Assembly (NCBI GenBank): GCA_035048495.1
Contig: CM068553.1
Span: forward strand, 12,788,520 to 12,852,519
From: Euptelea pleiosperma
Taxonomy: Eukaryota; Streptophyta; Magnoliopsida; Ranunculales; Eupteleaceae
DNA length: 64,000 nucleotides
Direction: 5' to 3'
In this document: one piece after another, positions 47,201 through 50,581 of the stretch
Layout of the letters: every line of letters begins with the position of its first letter
Position numbering within the stretch: position 1 is the first letter of the stretch
Position numbers and translations under genes: made by a program
Notes under the pieces: generated by a model
Told to the model about the DNA's origin: nothing
Database searches by the model: none
The model's input: only the letters and a program-made list of their open reading frames with translations

Positions 47201-49566
47201 GAAATGGATAACAGTTCAGGGATGTCATCACAAAAGCAAAGAATTATCTTTTCACTCAGTAAATTATACCAATAAAAACCACAAGGGTTCCAATTAAGAG
47301 GTATCTGACTGCCTAAATAAGATATTGTCTATATTCAAAACAAAACAGTTGGTGCAACAGAAGCATTAATGTGACCAAAATACCTAGCCATTGATTAGGA
47401 ATGCCAATCAGCGAGAAATCCAATAAACAATATGAATGAGTTACAAAACCCCAAATAAAAGTGTTAGTAAGTTAGGGTTTCTATGTGGAGAAGAGAAAGA
47501 AGAATTGGGGGGAAAGGAAGAGATCAAATTAGGCTTGATGGCCTAGCTGAACTCCCCCTTTTTATATTATATCACTTAATAGAACATAAAAGGACCAAAA
47601 TAACATCATACGTCCCATACATAGTAAACCCCATAATAAACATATATAGAACATAATAACTAATACTCCGACCCCCCCCCCCCCCCCCCCCCCCCAAGCT
47701 GGAGAGTAAACATCGTGCATCTCTAGCTTGGAACAAATCAGATCCAAATGAGCCTTGAACAAAGTTTTTGAACATATCTGCTAATTGGTCTTTTGTCTTC
47801 ATATACAAAGTAGAAATGTCACCACAAATCACCTTGTCTCTAACAAAGTAACAAACTATCTCGATATGCTTCGTCCTTTCATGAAACATTGGATTCGAGG
47901 CTATATGAATAACCGCTTGGTTATCACAGTACAACTTCATAGTAAACTTCACACCAGCACCCAATTCTTGAAGAAGATGCTTCAACCAGATCAACTCACA
48001 ACTCGTATGAGTCATTGTTCTATTTTGCTTCAGCACTAGATCTCGCGACCACAGAGACACTAGATTTTCACCAAGAAACATACGGTAACCCATAGTGGAC
48101 CTACAAGTTCATAGGAACCTCCACACCAACATCCAATTCTTGAAGAAGATGCTTCAACCATATCAACTCACAACTCGTACGAGTCATTGATCTATATCCA
48201 ACTTCAGCACTAGATCTAGCGACCACAGATTGTTTCTTGCATCTCTAGGACACTAGATTTCTACCAAGAAATGTACAGTAACCCATACTGGACCTTCTAT
48301 CAGAAGGTGAAGTCAACATCTCTATAACCAGCCCAAGTGCATTCTTATTTTATTTAGTTTTTTTTTCTAGAGAAGAGTGATTCTTCTTCGGCCCAAGAAG
48401 TAAATTTCCTAAAGATTGAGTGTGATGCTCAATATGCATGGTGTGGATGCCATGGTTGTACAAGGCCTTATGCATTGTATTTTGCTAGTGTGATGGTATT
48501 TTTTTTTAAAAGTGCTAGTGTGATGCTAATCAACCCTATATGGTTAAGATTTTCTTATTTGCTTGAGTTCTTTTCCTTCACATTCACTCCCATCCCATGC
48601 AACAACAGCTGGATATAGGCCTCTCTATAAACCACATCTAATAGGAACAACAGATAATGCTAACGAAATGAAAGTTGGATTACGGTTCTTATTCGTGACA
48701 TCCATCCCATAGACTAAATGTTTATTCTAAAGCTTGCAAATGAGACCTAATTCATAAAGATATGGTGCTTTTGTGACTTCCACATTTTTGAATAAAGGAT
48801 CACAATAACTTCTTGACTGTGATTCCAGTGAGGAAAACAGAACTACACAGAGCAACCCTGCTAAGAAAGCTTACAGCGTTAATATAGGCATGAGAGCGCA
48901 GATAACAGAACAAGCCCGCGATACATATCGAGGAGGAGGTGTCATTCCTGCAGCAATACCACGACTCCTAACCAGCTCAAAATACTCACGTGCACCAATG
49001 AACACTGCAGCAGCCAGGGCCACCGTGAAAATCCAACCTCCAGCTAACACAACACCTCCAACGCTAATCCCTATTGCCAATCCGAAAACAACCCGTTTCC
49101 TCAACTGACTCCCTTGTGGTTGCCGCTCCGACCCCAAACCCTCCATCCTTTCTGAATTATGGCCTCTGTTGACTTCCTACACAATATACCATATCAGTAA
49201 TCCCATTCGATTGTCTGTAATTATCCAATTAAAGATTCAAAGACAAGACGGATTCAATTACACAAGACAAGAGGAGACTAATCATAAATTCATAATTACC
49301 TCTTCGGGTTCTCCTTCGTTGAGATGATCAGATTCAGCTCTGGCGACAGCTTTAAGTATCCGACCATCTGTAGCGCTACCAAATCTCTGATCTCGACGAG
49401 CTCGAATGAAGCCCCTAGATCCATCAAAAATCAATCTCAATTTCAATTCAGAGGACGGTCGAGCGAAAACTAGGCTTTTTAAGGACGGGCGACATTGGCA
49501 AGCACAGAGGGAAGTGAGTGAGAGGGGGGTGAGATTGCAGCGATCGATTTCGAGATAAGGCGCCAT
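15152..49566 (-). CDS. CDS4/5: Plastid phosphatidate cytidylyltransferase (CDP-diacylglycerol synthase), six exons, 3' end outside window
   Basis: The enzyme makes CDP-diacylglycerol and pyrophosphate from CTP and phosphatidate. In plastids this feeds phosphatidylglycerol synthesis for thylakoids. The exons 49566-49300, 49176-48875, 46936-46746, 37825-37701, 18201-18068 and 15267-15152 join with GT..AG introns and consistent phases into 1135 coding bases (378 codons plus one base). Exon 1 is a Ser/Arg-rich N-terminus that looks like a transit peptide. Later exons hold hydrophobic segments and blocks such as [40 protein letters not shown] and [17 protein letters not shown], which I recognise from the plant CDS4/CDS5 family. 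The family signature ends G-G-x-x-D-R-x-D. Only its first half is present, so the last exon (roughly 45 residues in relatives) should lie left of base 1. Introns are about 0.12, 1.9, 8.9, 19.5, 2.8 and over 15 kb, filled with transposons on both strands. No reading-frame damage is seen in the six exons. Confidence 0.93.
15268..16630. other. Intron 5 sequence, possible LINE or SINE tail
   Basis: Mostly unique AT-rich intron. At about 15890-15979 it reads like the 3' end of a plus-strand retroposon (GGGGTTTCCCCTGCTCGTTA, then ACTTATC and nine A), but no domain supports it. The rest shows nothing I recognise. Confidence 0.35.
16640..17430 (-). pseudogene. LINE 3' remnant with reverse-transcriptase zinc domain
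   Basis: On the minus strand, about 17330 to 17130 reads [20 protein letters not shown], then ISRDKILLN, then [14 protein letters not shown]. This is the zinc-binding C-terminus of plant L1 ORF2 with its first Cys residues damaged. Downstream is non-coding 3' end running into T-rich plus-strand sequence at about 16620-16660, the complement of an A tail. It is 5'-truncated and has stops. Confidence 0.75.
17431..18067. other. Intron 5 sequence, nothing recognised
   Basis: AT-rich intron next to exon 5. It has a 'ctataaaataagtatttatcag' type tail at about 17658, which resembles retroposon ends, but no supporting domain. Confidence 0.4.
18068..18201 (-). CDS. CDS4/5: CDP-DAG synthase exon 5
   Basis: The 134-bp exon follows ATGCAG and reads [20 protein letters not shown], continues with a hydrophobic run ([13 protein letters not shown]) and [11 protein letters not shown], and stops after two bases of the next codon at GTATCA. 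The SPKKTWEG block is the most recognisable part of eukaryotic and bacterial-type CdsA enzymes. No frame damage is seen. Confidence 0.93.
18202..19192. other. Intron 4 sequence next to exon 5, nothing recognised
   Basis: AT-rich intron with a short tandem duplication of an 'aaaaaatatgctatactg' word near 18847-18882. No gene or element ends. Confidence 0.5.
19198..19427 (+). repeat. 5' LTR of copia B
   Basis: 230 bp, from TGTTATCAGATACG to ...TTCAACT. It has TATATAAATAAG (about 19294, TATA-like), a CT-rich downstream part and three CCCTAA-type repeats near the end. It ends CT rather than the usual CA, as placed by the target duplication. Confidence 0.9.
19428..19440 (+). other. Primer-binding site of copia B
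   Basis: TGGTATCAGAGCC, the initiator-Met tRNA complement, directly after the LTR. Confidence 0.92.
20146..21640 (+). pseudogene. Copia B gag and protease, broken
   Basis: The start at 20146 ([13 protein letters not shown]) leads into gag ([12 protein letters not shown], then [15 protein letters not shown]), with a TAG at about 20494. Frames shift near 20520-20660. The zinc-knuckle region (about 21060-21120) reads as a damaged C-x2-C..GHVRAKC, with a stop just before it. The protease keeps IIDSGASEH (about 21364-21390). It corresponds to copia A 2172-3650. Confidence 0.88.
21641..24543 (+). pseudogene. Copia B integrase, reverse transcriptase and RNase H, broken
   Basis: The integrase zinc and core region runs from [16 protein letters not shown] through [21 protein letters not shown] and FVDDHTR to [11 protein letters not shown], then a TAA at about 22174, then resumes at PQQNGVA. 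The reverse transcriptase spans about 23070-23770 ([20 protein letters not shown], then VYVDDII at about 23607). The RNase H region contains [19 protein letters not shown] (about 24076-24132), then a [17 protein letters not shown] block. The frame ends at 24543, just before the polypurine stretch GAGGTGGAG. At least four frame breaks. Confidence 0.92.
24551..24774 (+). repeat. 3' LTR of copia B
   Basis: 224 bp, same ends as the 5' LTR. It follows the purine-rich TGAGGTGGAG and is followed by the GAAAT target duplication. It has one CCCTAA unit fewer than the 5' copy. Confidence 0.92.
24780..26113. other. Intron 4 sequence between copia B and copia C
   Basis: AT-rich, presumably original intron sequence. 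No open frame, repeat end or RNA gene recognised. Confidence 0.5.
26119..26330 (+). repeat. 5' LTR of copia C
   Basis: TGTTGTCAGGGACC to ...AGATTACAACA, 212 bp. The TATATATATATTG around 26190-26205 may be the TATA region. Confidence 0.95.
26331..26346 (+). other. Variant primer-binding site of copia C
   Basis: TGGTATTAGAACATGG follows the LTR directly. It differs from the usual TGGTATCAGAGC at two positions (C to T, G to A), both transitions. Confidence 0.8.
26448..26700 (+). repeat. 41-bp tandem modules in the copia C leader
   Basis: TAGCCGC-type unit starts lie at 26448, 26479, 26520, 26561, 26602, 26643 and (weak) 26685. Spacing is 31, then 41 four times, then 42. Units 3 to 5 each form a stem with a different sequence (GCCTG/CAGGC, AGGCT/AGCCT, AAGGTC/GACCTT). 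They are upstream of the gag start and not obviously coding. Confidence 0.8.
26905..28253 (+). pseudogene. Copia C gag and protease, lightly broken
   Basis: Gag opens at 26905 ([15 protein letters not shown]), with [20 protein letters not shown] and a run of 230 residues before a frameshift at about 27560 in an A run. The zinc knuckle [14 protein letters not shown] is at about 27717-27757. Another shift occurs in a G run at about 27790. A TAG replaces the Trp expected before [12 protein letters not shown] (27965). The protease active triad DSG is intact. The frame is lost again near 28243. The lesions are few and isolated, consistent with a young copy. Confidence 0.9.
28254..29771 (+). pseudogene. 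Copia C integrase region, lightly broken
   Basis: Pre-integrase [14 protein letters not shown] and the Cys pair [10 protein letters not shown], then the core ([35 protein letters not shown]). A frameshift in GGGGGAAA at about 28757 moves the frame, which continues [33 protein letters not shown] and the post-integrase FGCVCFVHA block. A one-base insertion near 29588 and a TAA at about 29752, in the CAAAAGAATGG context, break the link to the reverse transcriptase. Confidence 0.9.
29772..31214 (+). CDS. Copia C reverse transcriptase and RNase H, intact open frame
   Basis: 480 residues without interruption. The reverse transcriptase has [33 protein letters not shown] and the catalytic YVDD (about 30260). 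Then come the [16 protein letters not shown] and [16 protein letters not shown] blocks. RNase H has [34 protein letters not shown] and [17 protein letters not shown]. It is cut off from gag by upstream lesions and so would not be translated as a polyprotein without recoding. It ends 8 bases before the 3' LTR (31222), next to a purine tract (TTGAGGGGGAG). Confidence 0.92.
   Translation: MVPLPRGKKPVGCKWVYTVKYKVDGSIDRYKARLVAKGYTQTYGIDYQEIFAPVAKMNSVQVLLSLAANFSWPLHQLDVKNSFLHGDLEEEVYMTGPPGFSPTGSKELVCRLKKALYGLKQSPRAWFERFSSVVKKIGYSQSQADHTLFIKRSQGRLTALIVYVDDIVVTGDDPDEVCRLKKYLGTEFEIKDLGTLRYFLGIEVARSKQGVFILQRKYVLDLLRESGNLGAKPADTPIEQQHRLNLVDGDPIADTGQFQRLVGRLIYLSLTQPDIAYAVSVISQFMHAPRSPHLEAAHRVLRYLKGDPGKGILFSKNGHLRVEAYTDADWAGSVTDRRSTSGYCTYVGGNLVSWRSKKQPVVARSSTEAEYRSMAHGVCELLWLKTMLSELGYPVKGSMQLYCDNKAAISIAHNPVQHDRTQHIEVDRHFIKEKLGQGLICTPYVHTVDQVADVLTKGVTKGILEHLLSKLGMIDIFAPT
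31222..31433 (+). repeat. 3' LTR of copia C
   Basis: 212 bp. It differs from the 5' copy by one C/T at about 31349. Preceded by the polypurine tract and followed by AATAT. Confidence 0.96.
31561..31665. repeat. Tandem duplication, 54-bp period
   Basis: TGATACC..GGTGCAAAGTGTAA starts at 31561 and again at 31615. It lies at the outer end of the degraded 3' LTR of copia D. Confidence 0.75.
31595..32166 (-). repeat. 3' LTR of copia D, split by the TRIM
   Basis: On the minus strand it starts TGTTGAGATATG at 32166 and matches the 37224-37470 LTR in pieces (TTCTACACTAGGAT, GGTCTTAGGACT, AAAATTTTATTTTATTTTAT). It is broken at 32088/31759 by the TRIM with its GGGAC duplication. The outer end is degraded. 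Confidence 0.75.
31764..32083 (-). mobile_element. TRIM (terminal-repeat retrotransposon in miniature), 320 bp
   Basis: Two 84-bp direct repeats (31764-31847 and 32000-32083, three differences) run TGTTATGTGC to GTACTTATCA on the minus strand. A primer site TGGTATCAAAGC (complement of 31986-31997) stands two bases inside the first repeat, and a purine-rich GCGTGGTGGAT precedes the second. Both sides carry the 5-bp duplication GTCCC (31759-31763 and 32084-32088). The 152-bp interior has no coding capacity but holds a GGGGTTCGAGTT, reminiscent of a Pol III B box. Complete and structurally textbook. Confidence 0.94.
32161..33560 (-). pseudogene. Copia D reverse transcriptase and RNase H, broken
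   Basis: On the minus strand, 33555-33358 reads [20 protein letters not shown], then a deletion of about 25 residues removes the Tyr-Gly-Ile-Asp block, then [12 protein letters not shown]. Further pieces follow with many stops to the RNase H end at 32532-32161 ([46 protein letters not shown]). The first codons of the YVDD block are at about 33125. Not functional. Confidence 0.85.
33562..34163 (-). pseudogene. Copia D junction of gag/protease remnant and post-integrase linker
   Basis: Minus-strand reading passes from a pre-protease linker ([16 protein letters not shown], about 34118-34070) directly to the [11 protein letters not shown] and TSLQGETYG part that normally follows integrase (about 34010-33935). 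The protease active site and the whole integrase are therefore missing from this copy. The later part ends at WREAM, just before the reverse transcriptase. Confidence 0.7.
34290..35081 (-). pseudogene. Copia D gag, broken
   Basis: Possible start at 35081 ([14 protein letters not shown]). A TAG follows SYV, then [20 protein letters not shown] and the gag core ([38 protein letters not shown]), with shifts near 34600 and 34490. The final part has the [19 protein letters not shown] block. It is the same gag type as copia A and B. Confidence 0.82.
35566..35920 (+). promoter_or_regulatory. Array of 14 AATCGATTGG sites (double CCAAT palindromes)
   Basis: TCGATT occurs 14 times in 355 bp, 13 of them as ATCGATT. 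Four are perfect CCAATCGATTGG (35602, 35845, 35867, 35886), each a head-to-head pair of CCAAT boxes. The last unit ends about 83 bp upstream of the TATA box at 36003. Spacer words such as GAGGCAGAACA recur, giving a higher-order repeat of roughly 60 bp. This arrangement suggests an enhancer in U3; binding by NF-Y type factors is inference. Confidence 0.7.
36003..36010 (+). promoter_or_regulatory. TATA box of the solo LTR
   Basis: TATAAATA in TTCTATAAATACAACCC, downstream of the CCAAT array and upstream of an AC-rich likely leader (ACACAAACACAGAGACAC). Confidence 0.65.
37210..37221 (-). other. Primer-binding site of copia D
   Basis: TGGTATCAAAGC on the minus strand, two bases inside the 5' LTR end. 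A common variant of the initiator-Met site. Confidence 0.85.
37224..37470 (-). repeat. 5' LTR of copia D
   Basis: 247 bp, minus strand, from TGTTGAGAAATG at 37470 to ...TGTCTTCCTA at 37224. It matches the split LTR at 31595-32166 in the same order. It includes a G-rich insertion-like run (plus strand 37396-37430, C-rich with 'cccacaccc'). Confidence 0.85.
37701..37825 (-). CDS. CDS4/5: CDP-DAG synthase exon 4
   Basis: This 125-bp exon follows a TGGTAG acceptor and completes a Lys codon, then reads [24 protein letters not shown] and [11 protein letters not shown]. It ends in phase 0 at GTAATT. The membrane-embedded TVGLVATLI and the AFLGGK motif match the family. Copia D lies on its downstream side and a LINE tail plus MITEs on its upstream side, so it is a small exon between two very large introns. 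Confidence 0.92.
37826..38460. repeat. Intron 3 with (TTTC)n microsatellite
   Basis: AT-rich intron. A pure run of about 11 TTTC units lies at 38244-38287 and an A-rich (AAAT)n stretch near 38000-38030. No gene. Confidence 0.7.
38461..39347 (-). pseudogene. 5'-truncated L1-type LINE, 3' end only
   Basis: The plus strand begins with a T run (38461-38469), the complement of an A tail. On the minus strand, 39296-39003 reads [20 protein letters not shown] and 39045-38614 holds the zinc domain [20 protein letters not shown] followed by [15 protein letters not shown]. This is the same domain as at the end of the 3747-10580 LINE. Only one frame break joins the two pieces. The 5' end lies near 39347; no clear target duplication. 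Confidence 0.82.
39756..40062. mobile_element. Tourist-like MITE, 307 bp
   Basis: Ends GGGCATGTTCGATGGC and GGCAATCAAACATTCCC, imperfectly inverted, with TAA on both sides (39753-39755 and 40063-40065). A second copy in the opposite orientation is split by copia F (58616-58680 and 63615-63830), which confirms it as a repeat family. Confidence 0.82.
40284..40453. mobile_element. hAT-type MITE, 170 bp
   Basis: Ends CAAGGTTTTAAATTTCG and CGAAATTTAGAACCTTG, inverted with 16 of 17 pairs. CTAATAGC on both sides (40276-40283 and 40454-40461) is a perfect 8-bp duplication. The interior is rich in 'tttcgg' words. No coding sequence. Confidence 0.92.
40632..41268 (-). repeat. 3' LTR of copia E (approximate)
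   Basis: Shares blocks such as 'cactgatcagtatc', 'ttctccctcaatgggcttaa' and 'aaaatgacttggcttgttcc' with 44697-45346, in the same order. Similarity stops after GGTCGGTCCA. Confidence 0.75.
41269..41583. other. Stretch between the copia E reverse transcriptase remnant and its LTR
   Basis: CT-rich, then AT-rich, with a short open frame but nothing I recognise. It replaces the rest of reverse transcriptase and RNase H, so it marks a deletion or an unidentified insertion. Confidence 0.4.
41584..41900 (-). pseudogene. Copia E reverse transcriptase start, broken
   Basis: Minus-strand reading gives CKPIDCK, then stops in the [10 protein letters not shown] region, then [20 protein letters not shown] and [18 protein letters not shown], where it ends. 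The type (DYFDTYAPVARI family) differs from copia A to D. Confidence 0.8.
42270..42905 (-). pseudogene. Copia E pre-integrase and integrase, broken
   Basis: From the minus strand: [34 protein letters not shown] and [10 protein letters not shown] (about 42905-42740), then [10 protein letters not shown] and [20 protein letters not shown] (42578-42440) and [20 protein letters not shown]. The Cys pair of the integrase zinc region and the PxQNGV-type motif are recognisable. Several blocks are missing between them. Confidence 0.8.
42910..44085. other. Unidentified insert of about 1.1 kb in copia E
   Basis: The pre-integrase domain of copia E is split. [10 protein letters not shown] is at about 44125-44096 and its continuation [10 protein letters not shown] begins at about 42905. 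The intervening sequence is unlike copia. It has open frames of about 100 residues on both strands (43228-43530 plus, 43541-43263 minus), neither recognised. No terminal repeats were identified. Confidence 0.5.
44090..44640 (-). pseudogene. Copia E zinc knuckle, protease and start of pre-integrase, broken
   Basis: Minus strand: [13 protein letters not shown] (about 44627-44589, gag zinc knuckle with its first Cys damaged), then a protease segment [16 protein letters not shown] (first part shifted; about 44480-44430), then [20 protein letters not shown] (about 44318-44260) and [10 protein letters not shown]. Gag upstream of the knuckle is deleted. Confidence 0.75.
44697..45346 (-). repeat. 5' LTR of copia E (approximate)
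   Basis: Direct-repeat partner of 40632-41268. On the minus strand it would begin TGGACCGACC at 45346. Confidence 0.72.
45347..45675. other. Intron 3 sequence with alternating purine-pyrimidine tract
   Basis: No gene. 45531-45554 alternates purine and pyrimidine without a break (ACACGTGCATG repeated), with GTGCAT three times. Confidence 0.6.
45676..46345. repeat. Degraded foldback element around a hAT MITE
   Basis: The left end TTTTAAAAGGTGTTTGAGGC and right end ACACCTTTGCATTTAAAA are imperfectly inverted and rich in AGGC/GCCT words, a type common in plant introns. The interior is interrupted by 45832-45988. Boundaries are uncertain. Confidence 0.45.
45832..45988. mobile_element. hAT-type MITE, 157 bp
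   Basis: Ends CAGTGTCAGAGCCAGGAT and ATCCTGGATCCGCCACTA style inverted termini; the right end reads CTTCCTGGATCCGCCACTA. GTCAGAGG (45824-45831) and GTCAAAGG (45989-45996) are an 8-bp duplication with one mismatch. CAGTG..CACTA ends are typical of hAT elements. Confidence 0.75.
46346..46745. other. Intron 3 sequence next to exon 3
   Basis: AT-rich, nothing recognised beyond the splice donor of exon 3. Confidence 0.5.
46746..46936 (-). CDS. CDS4/5: CDP-DAG synthase exon 3
   Basis: The exon starts after a GGCCAG acceptor. Its first base completes a Leu codon, followed by [20 protein letters not shown]. It continues through [14 protein letters not shown] and a membrane-type stretch ([18 protein letters not shown]) and ends in phase 1 at a GTAAGT donor. 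The 191 bp fit the phases on both sides. A diverged copy of its 5' end, acceptor included, lies 447 bp upstream in intron 2. Confidence 0.93.
47345..47455 (-). pseudogene. Partial duplicate of exon 3 with its splice acceptor
   Basis: The plus-strand stretch around 47371-47390 (GTGACCAAAATACCTAGCCA) repeats 46924-46943 with one change, and flanking intron words (aaacaatatgaat, gttacaaa) repeat too, offset 447 bp. On the minus strand it offers GGCTAG then GTATTTTGGTCACATTAATG, a second acceptor and exon start, but the frame soon departs from the real exon. The copy is cut by copia G at 47462. Confidence 0.75.
47462..48310 (-). pseudogene. Copia G remnant: RNase H and 3' LTR
   Basis: The minus-strand frame from 48093 carries the RNase H end ([34 protein letters not shown], then [10 protein letters not shown] and [11 protein letters not shown]). 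After the protein end comes a 24-base G run (C run on plus, 47672-47695) in place of the polypurine tract, then a 204-bp LTR (47665 down to 47462, TATTAG to CTAACA). Nothing upstream of RNase H remains. Part of RNase H is duplicated (47942-48290). Confidence 0.82.
47942..48290 (-). repeat. Tandem duplication inside the copia G RNase H
   Basis: The word AATTCTTGAAGAAGATGCTT and about 150 bp after it occur at about 47963 and again at about 48134. The copies differ by substitutions and a short insertion (GATTGTTTCTTGCATCT). Confidence 0.8.
48311..48874. other. Intron 2 sequence next to exon 2
   Basis: AT-rich with a short direct repeat 'tagtgtgatg' near 48490-48520. Nothing else recognised. Confidence 0.5.
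48875..49176 (-). CDS. CDS4/5: CDP-DAG synthase exon 2
   Basis: The exon begins after a GTGTAG acceptor with GAAGTC (E-V-N-R-G) and ends ...LMPILT plus two bases before GTAAGC. It encodes the charged stromal linker, then the first membrane segments ([20 protein letters not shown] and [14 protein letters not shown]), then the conserved [12 protein letters not shown] and [10 protein letters not shown] blocks. It is 302 bp, which leaves phase 2, and exon 3 supplies the missing base. Confidence 0.92.
49300..49566 (-). CDS. CDS4/5: CDP-DAG synthase exon 1 (start codon, transit peptide)
   Basis: This exon has 89 codons, starting at the ATG complementary to 49564-49566 and ending in ...GEPEE before a GTAATT donor, in phase 0. 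The N-terminus ([20 protein letters not shown]) is rich in Ser, Leu and Arg and nearly free of acidic residues for the first 50 residues. That composition, together with the family, suggests a chloroplast transit peptide. The coding order joins exon 2 across a 123-bp intron. The start is the first ATG of the frame, and no longer in-frame start is visible upstream. Confidence 0.88.
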
Positions 49567-49832
49567 TAAATTCCTGCTCTTTTGAGTTTAAATCAGCGAC
49601 ATGTTGATCTTATTGCTCCTCTGAAGAGATTTCTCCGTTACAAAAGAGGCGATCGGGTTTGAGAGGTCTCGATAATCTCAGCGCCCCGCTCCAAGCTTCA
49701 ACCGAGCGGAGGGGGGGAAGTACGAGAATCAGATTATCTACTCCAGTTTTGTCTCTTTGCTATCTCCGTCTGGACGCAAAATAATAAATATTCGCGACGT
49801 TTTTAGCTGAAGTTGGCTCTCCGTCTCAGGAG
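49567..49832 (-). promoter_or_regulatory. 5' leader and proximal promoter of the CDP-DAG synthase gene
   Basis: 266 bp between the start codon and the nearest MITE. A GC-rich block (about 49680-49720) suggests a leader or TATA-less core promoter. No TATA box stands out at a sensible distance. No in-frame upstream ATG extends the protein. Confidence 0.45.
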
Positions 49833-50150
49833 TACCACAACACAAGCCACGTGGCAATTTATTAGAGGACACTGACCGTATAGATGTTTGGCCAATCTCT
49901 AGGCGGACCTAAAACCCAAAATCAACCTGTTCAGTAATTTCTAAGCGTTAGTTGAAGTCATTTTCGTTGGTTGATTTTAACCGTAGGAATTTGAGCATTA
50001 TTTACCATTATTTCCATACCAAGATCCAAAGGTTTGAAATCACCAATCAGGCTGATTTTTGGTTTGTAGGTCCACTTACGGATTGCTCAAACATCTATAC
50101 GGTCAGTGTCCTCTAATGAATTGCCACATGTCTTATATTGTGGGTAGTAA
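49833..50150. mobile_element. Foldback MITE in the gene promoter
   Basis: The two halves are inverted copies: GTGGCAATTTATTAGAGGAC.. then CCGTATAGATGTTTGG at the left, and CAAACATCTATACGGTCAGT..GAATTGCCACATG at the right. A sister copy is at 57245-57575. The left arm contains the palindrome GCCACGTGGC (49846-49855, G-box core). No target duplication could be fixed. Confidence 0.82.
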
Positions 50151-50321
50151 AGTAGCTACCTGATCACGGCTAGTCAGGCAAGTCTTAGCGTCCGTGTCAC
50201 CTAAATGATTGGCCCACCGCTTGGTAGACGTATTACGCGGAAAAATCTATGATACCAACGGCTGAATTAAAAGTTTGATGCAGATGTTCCTCGATTTGCC
50301 ACGTAATAGACTCTTTCGGGG

Positions 50322-50564
50322 CCACTGTCCCCTGAATGTTTCGCCTACATCTTGGTGGACCCACACACCAAAAATCAGTGCGATTAGTGATTCCTAGCTA
50401 ATGGATTTGAGCACTTTTTCATTATGGGCTTGGAACCAACATACAGGCCTGTTCATAAGCCCATGATGAAAAGTGCTCAAATCCAACGGCTATAAACCAC
50501 CAATCAAGCTGATTTTTGGTGTGTAGCTCTATCATGGTCTGGGCCAGACATTCAATGGGCAAGT
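50322..50564. mobile_element. Related foldback MITE
   Basis: Inverted halves: CACTGTCCCCTGAATGTTTC.. with ACCAAAAATCAG, and CTGATTTTTGGTGTGTAG.. with CATTCAATGGG. The central GGATTTGAGCACTTTTTCAT and its inverse AGTGCTCAAATCCAAC flank 50440. Same family style as 49833-50150. Confidence 0.75.
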
Positions 50565-50581
50565 GAGCCTTAACTAGTCTA

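Noticed and set aside
48890..49108. Plus-strand 72-residue frame opposite exon 2
   Set aside because: Antisense shadow of the conserved synthase exon.
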